This document shows positions 1 through 8,952 of a stretch of DNA of 37,311 nucleotides, piece by piece (position 1 is the first letter of the stretch; each line of letters begins with the position of its first letter). Source of the DNA: Deltaproteobacteria bacterium. Its GTDB lineage: Bacteria > Bdellovibrionota > JACOXK01 > 2-02-FULL-40-11. The position numbers were made by a program, and so were the translations under genes. The notes beneath the pieces are model-generated. The model saw nothing but the letters and a program-made list of their open reading frames with translations, was not told the origin of the DNA and made no database searches. The stretch is taken from positions 1 through 37,311 of the forward strand of contig JACQJD010000011.1 in NCBI GenBank assembly GCA_016198185.1. Reading direction: 5' to 3'.

Positions 1-47
1 GCCTAATACCAAATTATTTTCAGCCTTCGTCGAACTCAATTAACTAA

Positions 48-2063
48 TTGAAATTACAAGTATTTTTTAATTTATCTCTTAAGTCAAAATATCTTGTTTT
101 TTTTGGCGGGCTCTTAATTCTCATTGTTCTTTCGGGGGTGGTGGCTTTGCAGGGAATAGAGCGTGTCTATCGAGTGTCATCCCCCATTGCACAGAAAACC
201 TATCCCGTGGCTTCGTCAATGGTTCGCGTATTGCATGCTTTGGCTTATTCTCGTGCTTTGGCGATTCAGTATGCTTTAGAAGCTGATCCCAGCAAACTGT
301 CATTTTTAAAAAGGCAATTTGAATCTGAATTTGATAACACCCAAACGCTGCTTGAAAAGGTCCAAAAATTAGAACTGGTTTCAGCCAAGATGAAACAGGA
401 TCTTCAGACGGTGGCAGCCTCTCAAAAAGAATTTAAAAAGACCAGTGATATTTTAATGGAAGCCCATGGTTCTCAACTCCTATTGGCTCAGAGCCGGCAG
501 GATCAAATCCAAGAAGCCAATCGTAGTCTTGAGCGCGTGATGAATGAACTTACGGAACTTGCAGATACTTATCGCACCCGCATGGATTTTCAATTTTGGG
601 TGATTGCAATCCAAGTGATCTTATTGGAGCAGCGGTATCTTTACCAATCCTCACTTTCAACGCCTTTTTCTTTGACACCTGAAAGAAGCAGAGAAGAAGA
701 AAAAAAGCTTTTGGAGCATAAGGAAAAATTCAAAAATTACAGTGCGGAATTTTTTGAAGCCTATCAAAGGTTACAAAAATTCGTTCCTCCCAAGCATCAA
801 AAAAAATGGCAACTCGCTAAAACGCATTATGAACACTTTCTAGAACGTGTGCATGGTGAAAACGGCGTATTTTTAATCAGCGAAGATGAAATCATCCAAT
901 TGGGAACGGTGGGTTTTTATTTGGAAACGCTTGAAAAGGCCTATCGAGAAGGAGCCAAAGCCAGTTTGGAAATTCAAGAGGCGTTGCAGCAGAGCATGCA
1001 AGCCGCAAACCTATCGATTACAGCACTAAAAACCAAAACCTACCGTCGTATTTTTATGTTTACCGTTATTTTTGCATTTCTGGGCATCTTGTTGGGGTTA
1101 TCGGTTTCCAGGGAGGTTCTAAAGCCGCTGGAAAAGTTTGCATTGGTTGCCAAGCATATTGCAGACGGTCATTTGGATGCAAAAATTGAATTGAATCATC
1201 AAGATGAAATTGGGGCATTGGCAGCGACATTTAATCACATGACCGAACGACTTCAGCAGGATCGCCAAAAAGAAAAAGAACTGTTAGCGTCGTTGGAACA
1301 AAAAGTTTTGGAGCGCACGCATGAACTTGCTCAAAAAAATCTGGAACTTATTCACGCGAATGAGAAGCAAGAAGAATTTTTATCGAACATTACCCATGAT
1401 TTAAAAACGCCCTTGAACGGCATTTTAGGGTATGTGCAGGTGATTTTATCTGACACCAAAGGCGCACTGACCGAACAGCAGAAAAAGAATTTAGAACGGG
1501 TGATGAAAAATGGGCGGGAATTGCTGCAAATGATTAATACGGTACTGGATTTTACCAAAGCCCATGCAGGTCTGTTAGAAATTGCGGTGGAAGAATTTTC
1601 CTTTGAAGGCTTATTGGATGAGTGTTTGGAAGGGATTGAAATTTTAATTAAAGATAAGAATATTAAAGTACTGAAAGAAATTGAGACCAAATTTCCAAAA
1701 TTAAAAACCGATCGTCCCAAAGTAAAACGAATTCTTTTGAATCTTCTATCCAATGCGGTGCGTTATACAGAGCAAGGCAAGATTGAGGTTTCGGTGAAAC
1801 GTTTCGATAACATGGTGGAGTTTTCCGTCGTGGATACAGGGGTTGGAATGCCCAGGACAGAGGTGTTGGGTTTGTTCGATCACAGTAAGCCGCTGCGCGA
1901 AAATAAGGGGGGTACGGGATTGGGGCTGATGGTGACCAAGCAACTCGTCAATGTGCTTCGAGGGACCATCGAAGTTCACAGTGAACCGAAGCAGGGATCT
2001 ACGTTTCAGGTCCGAATTCCCTTGGTCCATGAAGAAACCTCTGTTTTTAGAAAGGCGGCTTAA
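48..2063 (+). CDS. Membrane sensor histidine kinase (HAMP-HisKA-HATPase_c)
   Basis: Sensor kinase expected to autophosphorylate a histidine in response to an envelope signal and pass the phosphate to a receiver domain. The 671-aa protein has a transmembrane helix at about residues 14-36, a mostly helical periplasmic region to about 332, a second helix at about 333-354, a HAMP domain to about 408, a short coiled coil, a HisKA domain with the phosphoacceptor at H450 (SNITHDLKTPLN) and a C-terminal ATPase with N-box NLLSNAVRY, DTGVGM and GTGLGL. The start is a TTG directly after an in-frame stop (45-47) and has no clear Shine-Dalgarno. It is kept because the next ATG would remove the first membrane helix. 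The stop overlaps the next gene by one base (TAATG), so the two are probably translated together. The ligand cannot be inferred. Confidence 0.9.
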   Translation: MKLQVFFNLSLKSKYLVFFGGLLILIVLSGVVALQGIERVYRVSSPIAQKTYPVASSMVRVLHALAYSRALAIQYALEADPSKLSFLKRQFESEFDNTQTLLEKVQKLELVSAKMKQDLQTVAASQKEFKKTSDILMEAHGSQLLLAQSRQDQIQEANRSLERVMNELTELADTYRTRMDFQFWVIAIQVILLEQRYLYQSSLSTPFSLTPERSREEEKKLLEHKEKFKNYSAEFFEAYQRLQKFVPPKHQKKWQLAKTHYEHFLERVHGENGVFLISEDEIIQLGTVGFYLETLEKAYREGAKASLEIQEALQQSMQAANLSITALKTKTYRRIFMFTVIFAFLGILLGLSVSREVLKPLEKFALVAKHIADGHLDAKIELNHQDEIGALAATFNHMTERLQQDRQKEKELLASLEQKVLERTHELAQKNLELIHANEKQEEFLSNITHDLKTPLNGILGYVQVILSDTKGALTEQQKKNLERVMKNGRELLQMINTVLDFTKAHAGLLEIAVEEFSFEGLLDECLEGIEILIKDKNIKVLKEIETKFPKLKTDRPKVKRILLNLLSNAVRYTEQGKIEVSVKRFDNMVEFSVVDTGVGMPRTEVLGLFDHSKPLRENKGGTGLGLMVTKQLVNVLRGTIEVHSEPKQGSTFQVRIPLVHEETSVFRKAA

Positions 2064-3175
2064 TGAAAGCAAAAATTTTAAAAACCATTTTGGTGGTGGA
2101 CGATGTAAAAGACAATGTCGAGATTTTAGAGCAATTTTTTAAAAACAAAGGCTATGCGGTGTTATCCGCCTATGGAGGACGTGAAGCCATTGCCATGGCC
2201 GAAACACATACGCCCGATTTAGTCTTGCTCGATATTATGATGCCCGAGATGGATGGTTTTGAAGTCTGCAGGGTCTTAAAAAAAGAAAGAACGCATTTTA
2301 AGAATATTCCTATTATTATGGTCACTGCCAAAGATGATTCCAAAAGCCTGATTCAGGGATTGGAGTTGGGTGCTGATGATTATGTCTCCAAACCTTATAA
2401 TATCGACGAACTCAATGCGCGTGTGGGTTCCGCGCTGCGTTTGAAACAAGCGCTCGATGAGCTCAAAGAACTCAATGATCTTAAGAACCATTTTTTAGGG
2501 GTGGCAAGTCATGATGTGAAATCACCCATTTTGAGGATTGAAGCTGCCATTGGAAAAATTTTAGAAGAACGAACGCGTTTAACCGCGACCCAAGTGGAGC
2601 AGCTGGAACAGATGAAAAAGGAAGCCCATACCATTTTTATGTTGATTACCGATTTGTTGGACGTCACCAAAATTGAAACTGGCAAAGTGGGATTGGACTT
2701 GCACGATGTTTCGCTCAAAGGCCTCTTAGAAGAAGTATGTAAAATGAATGAAATGACAGCGGCCTCAAAAAAAATATCTCTCCATCTTAAGGTGGATAAA
2801 GGGGTTCACCATGTGGTTGCCGATCCAGATCGATTGTTGGAGGTATTTGATAATTTGATGACGAATGCCATTAAGTTTTCAAACGAAGGGCAAAATGTTT
2901 GGGTTCATGTCCAAGAGACCGATACCCATATGGAGATTTTGTTTGAAGATGAAGGGGTTGGGATTCCCGAAGCAGAGCTTCCACGTGTCTTCGACCGTTT
3001 TTCAAAACTTTCACCCCATCCCACCCAGGGGGAGCACAGCACAGGTCTTGGGCTTTCGATTTGTAAGCAAATTGTCGAGCTCCACCGAGGTAAAATTTCC
3101 TGCAGTAGCCACGTGGGGCGTGGCACCACCTTTAAAATTTCTTTACCCAAAAAGATCCTAGCCAAAGCCGCCTAG
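2063..3175 (+). CDS. Receiver domain-histidine kinase hybrid
   Basis: Cytoplasmic 370-aa protein with an N-terminal response-regulator receiver domain (about 1-125) joined to a HisKA/HATPase_c kinase. Receiver residues are all visible: acidic pair D13/D14, phosphoacceptor D57 in LVLLDIMMPEMDG, and K110 in the YVSKPYN loop. The kinase half has H150 in ASHDVKSPILR, an N-box (NLMTNAIKFS), DEGVGIP and STGLGLSICKQ. There is no membrane segment, so input probably comes through D57 from the overlapping upstream sensor kinase. The order receiver-then-kinase is typical of phosphorelay intermediates. No DNA-binding or other output domain is present, so the final target must be encoded elsewhere. Confidence 0.9.
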   Translation: MKAKILKTILVVDDVKDNVEILEQFFKNKGYAVLSAYGGREAIAMAETHTPDLVLLDIMMPEMDGFEVCRVLKKERTHFKNIPIIMVTAKDDSKSLIQGLELGADDYVSKPYNIDELNARVGSALRLKQALDELKELNDLKNHFLGVASHDVKSPILRIEAAIGKILEERTRLTATQVEQLEQMKKEAHTIFMLITDLLDVTKIETGKVGLDLHDVSLKGLLEEVCKMNEMTAASKKISLHLKVDKGVHHVVADPDRLLEVFDNLMTNAIKFSNEGQNVWVHVQETDTHMEILFEDEGVGIPEAELPRVFDRFSKLSPHPTQGEHSTGLGLSICKQIVELHRGKISCSSHVGRGTTFKISLPKKILAKAA

Positions 3176-3213
3176 AGGATTCAAAAGATGCAGTATAGAT
3201 TTTTCTGATTTTT

Positions 3214-5862
3214 TTAATGGATTTCAGCAACCATTCCAAAATCATTCTTGAGGGTTGGGAGATAACATTCATCGGGTTCCTCAAGAAGTGCAAGCAAGGC
3301 CAGGCCATAGAGTGGGTAAGTATAGGCTGGAGATGCATAATAGAGAGAATGTTCATAATCGGGTCCACCGGGCAAAAGCCCCAAACCCTCTGAATCGATC
3401 AGCTTGGGAAGTTTTTTACGTAAATCTGCTTTCATACGAGAGATTTCTTTTTTCTTTTGCGTGTTGAGGGTGCGATCTCTTTCGAGAACTTTAATGGCTG
3501 AGGTTACATAGGGAAGAGAGCTATAAAAGTAATAAGGTGCAAGCGCATGAGGTCCAGAATGCGTTTGCATTGGCTGTGAAACCTCTGCTGCCAGATTGCC
3601 TGCATATTTATGCCAATTTGAGACTGCTTCGATCAGCTGATCTCCCCTATTTGTATTTACAGTAGAGCGATTCCGATTGAGATATAAAGCCAAATAGACA
3701 GGTACGTTTCTCGCAGCTGAGGCTTGTCGTGAAATAGATAAGGCTTGGGTTGGTTTATAGGGGAGTGCCATGGGATCTGGTGATTTTTCAACCCATGCTT
3801 CAAAACGTTGAAGTGTGCTTGGAGAGGCGTTCTGGCCAAGCGCTACCATGGTGGCACCATAGGCATACGTGTTAAAGGCGGATCCCCCGATGCCTTCTGT
3901 TTTAAAAGCCATGACATCTTTCTCCAGAAAATGACGAAATTGCTTTGCTGCTTCTTCATCACCCCTAAGCTCAAGTAAATTTAGATAAAAAATCTTTGCG
4001 TAAATATCAACACCACTCCAGTAGGGATCGTTGTCCTTTTGGCTTCGTTCCATGAGCGAAAGAAGAGATAAAGAAAATTTTTGAAGCGTTTTTTGAGAGG
4101 GGGCATGACAGGGTGCTTCATCTTCCAACAGGGTTTGTGTTTTTGCATTAAAAAGTTCTTGAAGGGATTCAATGGCCGTATCCCAGGAATCAGCAGGAAA
4201 ATGAAATTCGCTTTTGTAACCAGAAAGTTGTTGCCACACGTCATTTTTTTCGGCGATGAACTGCAGTGCATCGCAGAGATCGTCTTCATCACTTATTTCA
4301 GGCAGGGGCTGGGTGGCGTCTGTCATTTTTTCAAGCGCAAGTTGAGCACTGGATCGGACCCATGGATTACGGTCATAACGTGCATAACCTCTTAGGAGCG
4401 GAATAATCTCTTTTGAGTTTGTTTCTAAATTTCCAAGTGCGGATGCTACTTCAGCGCGTACTCCGGGATGCGAATCGGACAGAGCCATTTTGAGCTCTGG
4501 GAAGGCATCATGGGCATCTTTCCCTAACTTATTTAGAGCAGAGGCAGCATTGATTCGCACGGTGTCATCTGGATCTTGAAGGGCTTTTTTAAGTTCTGAT
4601 GGTGCGTCTTTTGAAAATCCTACTAATTTCGAAAGTGCGATAATGGCATGAAAGCGCACTTTACTATCTGAATCTGAAAGCAGTTTTTTAAGATCAGGGA
4701 CTGAACTTTTTGCATTTTTTCCTATATTGCCCAATGCGAGGGCTGCCATTGAACGGACTTCTTCATCGGAATCGTAAAGGGCTTTCGTAAGAAGAGGGAC
4801 CGTATCACCAGCATATTCCCCTAGGGAATACAGTGCAAAAGCCGCGTTAGAGCGAGTTTCTGCGTTGGGATGAGAGAGCGCTTTTTGAAGAATCGGTATT
4901 GCTGACCGAGTATGAACAGCTAAGGGCCTTAGAGCTGCGGCTGCATTGAAACGAACGCTTGAACTTGGATCAGAAATAGCTCGCTGTGCCAAAGAGGGGA
5001 TGGCATCCGTTGCGTGCTCTCCCAAACTGCCGATGGCCGTTGCAGCGACTGCCCGTACAGTCTCATCTTTATCGAAAACAAGTGCTTTCAGCAGAGGCGC
5101 TAATGCATATTTTGCATGTTTTCCAAGTCGTTCAAGTGTTACGGCTGCCTCAAACCGAATGTCAGCCTTTGGGTCTGAAAGCGCTTTGCTTAGGAGTGGC
5201 ACCGTTTCTTTTGAAAATTCACCCATCTCTCCTAAAGCGTTTGCGCTCTGATAACGAACCTCTGCATCTGAATCATAAAGAGCACTTTTTGCTAGATCTC
5301 CTGCAGCCTCTTTTCCATGTTTTCCTAAATAGACGAACGATTGAGCCGCTCGCTGACGAACGTGTGCATGAGGATGTGCAAGACCAATTTTAAGGAGTGG
5401 GACCGCATCTTTGGCATATATGCCCAAGTTTCCAAGGGCAAGGGCTGCCTCAGAACGCACACCGCCATCTGAGTCCGAAAGAGCAATTTTTGCCATGAGG
5501 GGTACGATGTCTTTTGCCCGTGCGCCAAAATTTTGGAGGGTCTTAATGGCTCTAGATCGAATCTGCCAAGAGCTTGGATCTGAAATTGCTTTTTTAAGCA
5601 AGGGGAGAGCATGTTGGGGTTTTAGAATCCGAAGGGTATCTTCCGCAGCTTCATGGTCAGAACCATCGCTATAAAACATGATCTCAACAAGCTTTTCAAC
5701 TTGAGAATCTGATATTTTTCCAGATTGTCGCAGCATCACCATACCTTCAATCCGAACTTTTCGATCGGCAGAGTGAAGTTTAGAATCAATATCCTCTTCG
5801 GCTCCCATCCCAGAGCTGGGTATCCATAACAAAAAAGAAAAATAAATTATTCGTTTATACAT
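3214..5862 (-). CDS. Secreted HEAT-repeat protein
   Basis: An 882-aa protein with an N-terminal signal peptide (basic MYKR, hydrophobic core, cleavage probably near GMGA). Residues of about 30-520 form about 14 tandem HEAT/PBS-lyase-like repeats of about 37 aa, each with a D-x-x-x-x-V-R followed by A-x-x-A-L-x-x-L-G. Such solenoids bind proteins; no enzyme signature is visible. Residues of about 540-882 are a separate helix-rich region that I do not recognise. A Shine-Dalgarno AAGGGA lies 5 nt before the ATG (5868-5873). The gene converges on the kinase pair with only 38 bp between stops. Export makes it a possible T2SS client or periplasmic scaffold, but that is inference. Confidence 0.8.
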   Translation of the reverse strand: MYKRIIYFSFLLWIPSSGMGAEEDIDSKLHSADRKVRIEGMVMLRQSGKISDSQVEKLVEIMFYSDGSDHEAAEDTLRILKPQHALPLLKKAISDPSSWQIRSRAIKTLQNFGARAKDIVPLMAKIALSDSDGGVRSEAALALGNLGIYAKDAVPLLKIGLAHPHAHVRQRAAQSFVYLGKHGKEAAGDLAKSALYDSDAEVRYQSANALGEMGEFSKETVPLLSKALSDPKADIRFEAAVTLERLGKHAKYALAPLLKALVFDKDETVRAVAATAIGSLGEHATDAIPSLAQRAISDPSSSVRFNAAAALRPLAVHTRSAIPILQKALSHPNAETRSNAAFALYSLGEYAGDTVPLLTKALYDSDEEVRSMAALALGNIGKNAKSSVPDLKKLLSDSDSKVRFHAIIALSKLVGFSKDAPSELKKALQDPDDTVRINAASALNKLGKDAHDAFPELKMALSDSHPGVRAEVASALGNLETNSKEIIPLLRGYARYDRNPWVRSSAQLALEKMTDATQPLPEISDEDDLCDALQFIAEKNDVWQQLSGYKSEFHFPADSWDTAIESLQELFNAKTQTLLEDEAPCHAPSQKTLQKFSLSLLSLMERSQKDNDPYWSGVDIYAKIFYLNLLELRGDEEAAKQFRHFLEKDVMAFKTEGIGGSAFNTYAYGATMVALGQNASPSTLQRFEAWVEKSPDPMALPYKPTQALSISRQASAARNVPVYLALYLNRNRSTVNTNRGDQLIEAVSNWHKYAGNLAAEVSQPMQTHSGPHALAPYYFYSSLPYVTSAIKVLERDRTLNTQKKKEISRMKADLRKKLPKLIDSEGLGLLPGGPDYEHSLYYASPAYTYPLYGLALLALLEEPDECYLPTLKNDFGMVAEIH

Positions 5863-6001
5863 AATCGTCCCTTATTCTTTTCGGATAGTTTTAGTTAAAA
5901 GTTGATGGCGTAAAAGATCTTTCGTTATTTCGTGAGGCCAGCGGGCTTGCAGTCGGCGGGCAAAATATGGCATAGATCTTGCATTATTTCATGGGGAGGG
6001 C

Positions 6002-6090
6002 GTCGAAAAACTGTCATCCTGAGGGCGAAGCCCGAAGGATCTTCCTCTAAGATTCCTCGCACCTTGTGCTCGGAATGACAGCTTTTCGAC
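6002..6090. repeat. 89-bp palindromic repeat, copy A
   Basis: The ends are inverted repeats: 6002-6017 (GTCGAAAAACTGTCAT) against the reverse complement of 6075-6090, matching at 15 of 16 positions. Inside are GTCATCCTGAG at the left and GGAATGACAG at the right. Related sequence occurs at about 12468-12532 and about 30167-30289. It has no coding capacity of its own, so if mobile it would be moved by a transposase in trans. The first codons of the downstream subtilase remnant lie inside it. Confidence 0.75.
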
Positions 6091-6995
6091 AGCCTCTCGT
6101 TAAGAAGGGAATGATGTTGAAAGATTTAGCGGTGGTTGGAATAAAAGGATTGTCTATACGATCAGATATTTTCTTGGAAACATTGCGGTACGCAAAAACC
6201 AAGGGCGTTAAAGTGATCAATATGAGTTTTGGAATGGAACTGGAACCTTCTATCCCCTATTTTTCGGATGTCGATGAAACCAAGGAAGGTTTTTGGATCG
6301 CCCTTGCAGATTGGGACGATAAAAAATTGGGGTTAGCCGTGAATTTATTCCGTAAGGAGTTAGATGATCCCACGTTGTCTTTTTCAACGCTTAAAGACAT
6401 GCTGGATATGATCAGGTCAAAACTCAAATCCAATTACGCAAAGATGATTCAAGGGGCCAATGAAATTAAGACACAAGAAAACGATATTTTAATCGTAACG
6501 GCGGCCGGAAATGATCATTCTCATCTGGAAACGATGCCCCTTATGGTGCCACAAAATTTTTATGCTCTGGGTAATGTGATTGTCGTTGCGGCCGCTACAC
6601 AAGATGGCCACCTTTCTCCCTATTCTAATTGGCATCCTGAGAGGGTTCATGTAGCTGCGATTGCAGATGAGCTTGTGATGTTAGAGCCTCAAAATAAACA
6701 AACCAAACGAATAACCACAGGGGGGACGTCTGCTGCCACTGCTCAAGTTTCTAAATTGGCAGGGGTGATTTACCATTTATTCTCTCAACATGGTTTTGAT
6801 ATCCAAAAGATTAAGCCCATTCTTGTAAAAACACTTATTCTTAGAACAGCTGCACCCAAAGATAGGTTAAAAGGAAAAGTTCAAACGGGTGGGCTCATCG
6901 ATCCAAAACGTGCGATTGAAACAGTTGAAAAAATAATCCAAAGATTTCCTCCAACGAAAGAGTTAAGAGTCGAAGACATCGAATCCTTTTTTTGA
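6066..6995 (+). pseudogene. 5'-truncated subtilisin-like (S8) peptidase remnant
   Basis: The open frame encodes the C-terminal part of a subtilase: the VINMSFG strand, the oxyanion-hole asparagine in VTAAGND, and the catalytic serine at S222 (numbered from the GTG at 6066) in GGTSAATAQ. The catalytic Asp and His, which lie in the N-terminal third of S8 peptidases, are absent. The DNA directly upstream is the palindromic repeat and then the start of the divergent HEAT gene. About 120-200 residues are therefore missing and the product should be inactive. The nominal GTG start is within the repeat; the first plausible native-looking Met is at 6111. The reading frame is otherwise intact for nearly 300 codons, so the truncation looks fairly recent. 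It ends 13 bp before the nuclease gene. Confidence 0.7.
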
Positions 6996-7008
6996 TACAG
7001 TCATTTTC

Positions 7009-8943
7009 ATGACGCCGTCTTACATTTTAACCAAAAGCCTGCAGAGTACGTTCTATATGCGAAGCCTCTATCCGAAAGCCAAAGATCATATTTTAGAGAT
7101 ACAAAGCTTTGCCAGAAAATGGGCAGCTGCACATCGGCGGGTGTTGATGCCTCTGGAAATAGAAGGGTTTTTGCGAAATGAGACGGCAACATTACCTGCC
7201 AATGGGGCTCTCAATCGCGCTTTGCTCTCAGAGGCTGCACAAATGATTTTACAATTGCGGCTGGAAAAAATTTCCACATCGATGTTTCAAGAGGCTTTGG
7301 AAGCAATATTTTCTCATCCAGGGATTAGATCCCCTTTTTTACAATCGATCGCGACACTGTATGCCCGTTATGAATGCGCAAAAAAAACGTATCTGGATAT
7401 GGCGGATATTTATTATTCGGCTGTATGGCCGAAGTCATTATCCATCGAAAAAATTTTATGCATGACCCATACGTTAAGCTCTGCAGAGCAGTATTTTTTT
7501 GAATCCCTCCAAAAACATCACCAGACCCCCATTGAGCTTTTTGAGGAAAAAGCACTCAAAAATTCGCCATCGATTCAGCTTACCGAAGTCAATAGTTCCG
7601 AAGAAGAAGTTTGTTGGATGGTTCAAGACATTCTTCGAACCAAGCCCAAGTATTCAGATGTCTTTATCTATGCCATGTCTCTTTGCGAAAGTCGGCCGTT
7701 ATTGGAAGTGTACTGCGAGCGTCATGGAATTGCTTATCGGTTTTGTGACAGTGACGAAGGGCCCCAGAATGCCATTACCATTTTACAAGCCACGCCTTCT
7801 CAGCTTGAAATTGGGGGAGGGGGAGGGCAAACACTCTATCTCTGCGGCCTGTCGGTGGAGCCTTCTGATGCAACCGATCTACGAGAAGACGAAAAAAGAG
7901 AGCTCAATAACATTTTTGGCAGGTCTGTTTTTCCAACGGTTATCGAGCAAAAAGAGCAATTGAAGCGAGCCCTGCATCTGAGGCTGAGCGGAGGTGGAGA
8001 GCTCAAGGGTGTATATACACATACCCTCGCTCCTATTTTCGAGGAATATTTCAAGGAAAATGGGTTCATTCAAACAGAAAATCTTTCAAAGCTGTCTTTG
8101 AAAACAGGGCCATTCTATTTAGAGTCCCGTCGAAAATCTCGAGAGGTCATTGTTTCCCAGGAGCTTCTTCCTTCCGTTTACTCGGTCAGTGCTTTGAGTC
8201 AATATGAGCAATGTCCGTTTGGTTTTTATCTCAAAGAATGTTTGTCGTTAAAATCCAGAGAACCTATTTCATTGGAGTTGACGGCTGCCCAAGAGGGTGA
8301 GCTCTTACACGATGTCCTCTGGCGTTGTTTTGAGTTTCAGCAATCTCTCCCAGAAGCCTTCGCAGAGGCATATCCTTATTTTACAGAGCGATTTCAGAAA
8401 GAAATTCTGCCGGTGGAACGCGAACGATTGGCAGATACGGTCAACACTTTTTTAGAAACAGAGAAAACGTGGACATGTGATTTTACACCCAAGTTTCATG
8501 AACTAAAGTTTGGCGATCCTCGGCCTTTGCGTGTGAGGGTGAAGGGGAAGGAAATTTTATTTCGAGGTAAAATCGATCGTGTGGATGTGGATGAGGCCTC
8601 CAAAACATTTAAGATCATTGATTATAAAACAGGCTCTCATGTTCCGACAGAAAAAGAAGTGATGGAGGCCGCTCAGTTTCAATTAACCCTCTATGCCATT
8701 GCCGTTCAAGACCTGTGGTTAAAAGAGTATTGGCCGAAAGCAGCCTATTATTATTTGATTAAAGACAGTGAAGCTAAAAAAGGATTTGAATTTGCTACGA
8801 GAGATCAGTGGGAAGTGCTTAAGCAAAAGACTTTAAACAAAATTCATGACAGGGTGTGTGAAATAGAACAGTTGAAGTTTCAGCCGACACCGAGCGATTG
8901 TTTTCAAGGCTGTCCATGGAAATTTCTATGTGAAGAAGTATAG
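7009..8943 (+). CDS. PD-(D/E)XK nuclease, AddB-like
   Basis: A 644-aa protein whose C-terminal third is a RecB/AddB-type nuclease: H434 (GELLHDVLW), D523 (KIDRVD), and D538-Y-K540 (IIDYKTG). Four cysteines, C402 (EQCPFG), C631, C635 and C641, match the layout of the 4Fe-4S staple of AddB nucleases. Upstream it retains helicase-like sequence (EEEVCWMVQDILR, then a GIAYRF segment) but no Walker A motif, as expected of the non-translocating partner. Classical AddB is about 900-1150 aa, so this is short. It lies 9 bp upstream of a UvrD-type helicase, which supports a role in DNA end resection and recombinational repair. The start ATG lacks an obvious Shine-Dalgarno. Confidence 0.75.
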   Translation: MTPSYILTKSLQSTFYMRSLYPKAKDHILEIQSFARKWAAAHRRVLMPLEIEGFLRNETATLPANGALNRALLSEAAQMILQLRLEKISTSMFQEALEAIFSHPGIRSPFLQSIATLYARYECAKKTYLDMADIYYSAVWPKSLSIEKILCMTHTLSSAEQYFFESLQKHHQTPIELFEEKALKNSPSIQLTEVNSSEEEVCWMVQDILRTKPKYSDVFIYAMSLCESRPLLEVYCERHGIAYRFCDSDEGPQNAITILQATPSQLEIGGGGGQTLYLCGLSVEPSDATDLREDEKRELNNIFGRSVFPTVIEQKEQLKRALHLRLSGGGELKGVYTHTLAPIFEEYFKENGFIQTENLSKLSLKTGPFYLESRRKSREVIVSQELLPSVYSVSALSQYEQCPFGFYLKECLSLKSREPISLELTAAQEGELLHDVLWRCFEFQQSLPEAFAEAYPYFTERFQKEILPVERERLADTVNTFLETEKTWTCDFTPKFHELKFGDPRPLRVRVKGKEILFRGKIDRVDVDEASKTFKIIDYKTGSHVPTEKEVMEAAQFQLTLYAIAVQDLWLKEYWPKAAYYYLIKDSEAKKGFEFATRDQWEVLKQKTLNKIHDRVCEIEQLKFQPTPSDCFQGCPWKFLCEEV

Positions 8944-8952
8944 AAAACGCGC

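Noticed and set aside
7813-7828. G-rich run in the nuclease gene as a possible G-quadruplex
   Set aside because: Only three G runs are present and they encode a glycine stretch within an intact gene.
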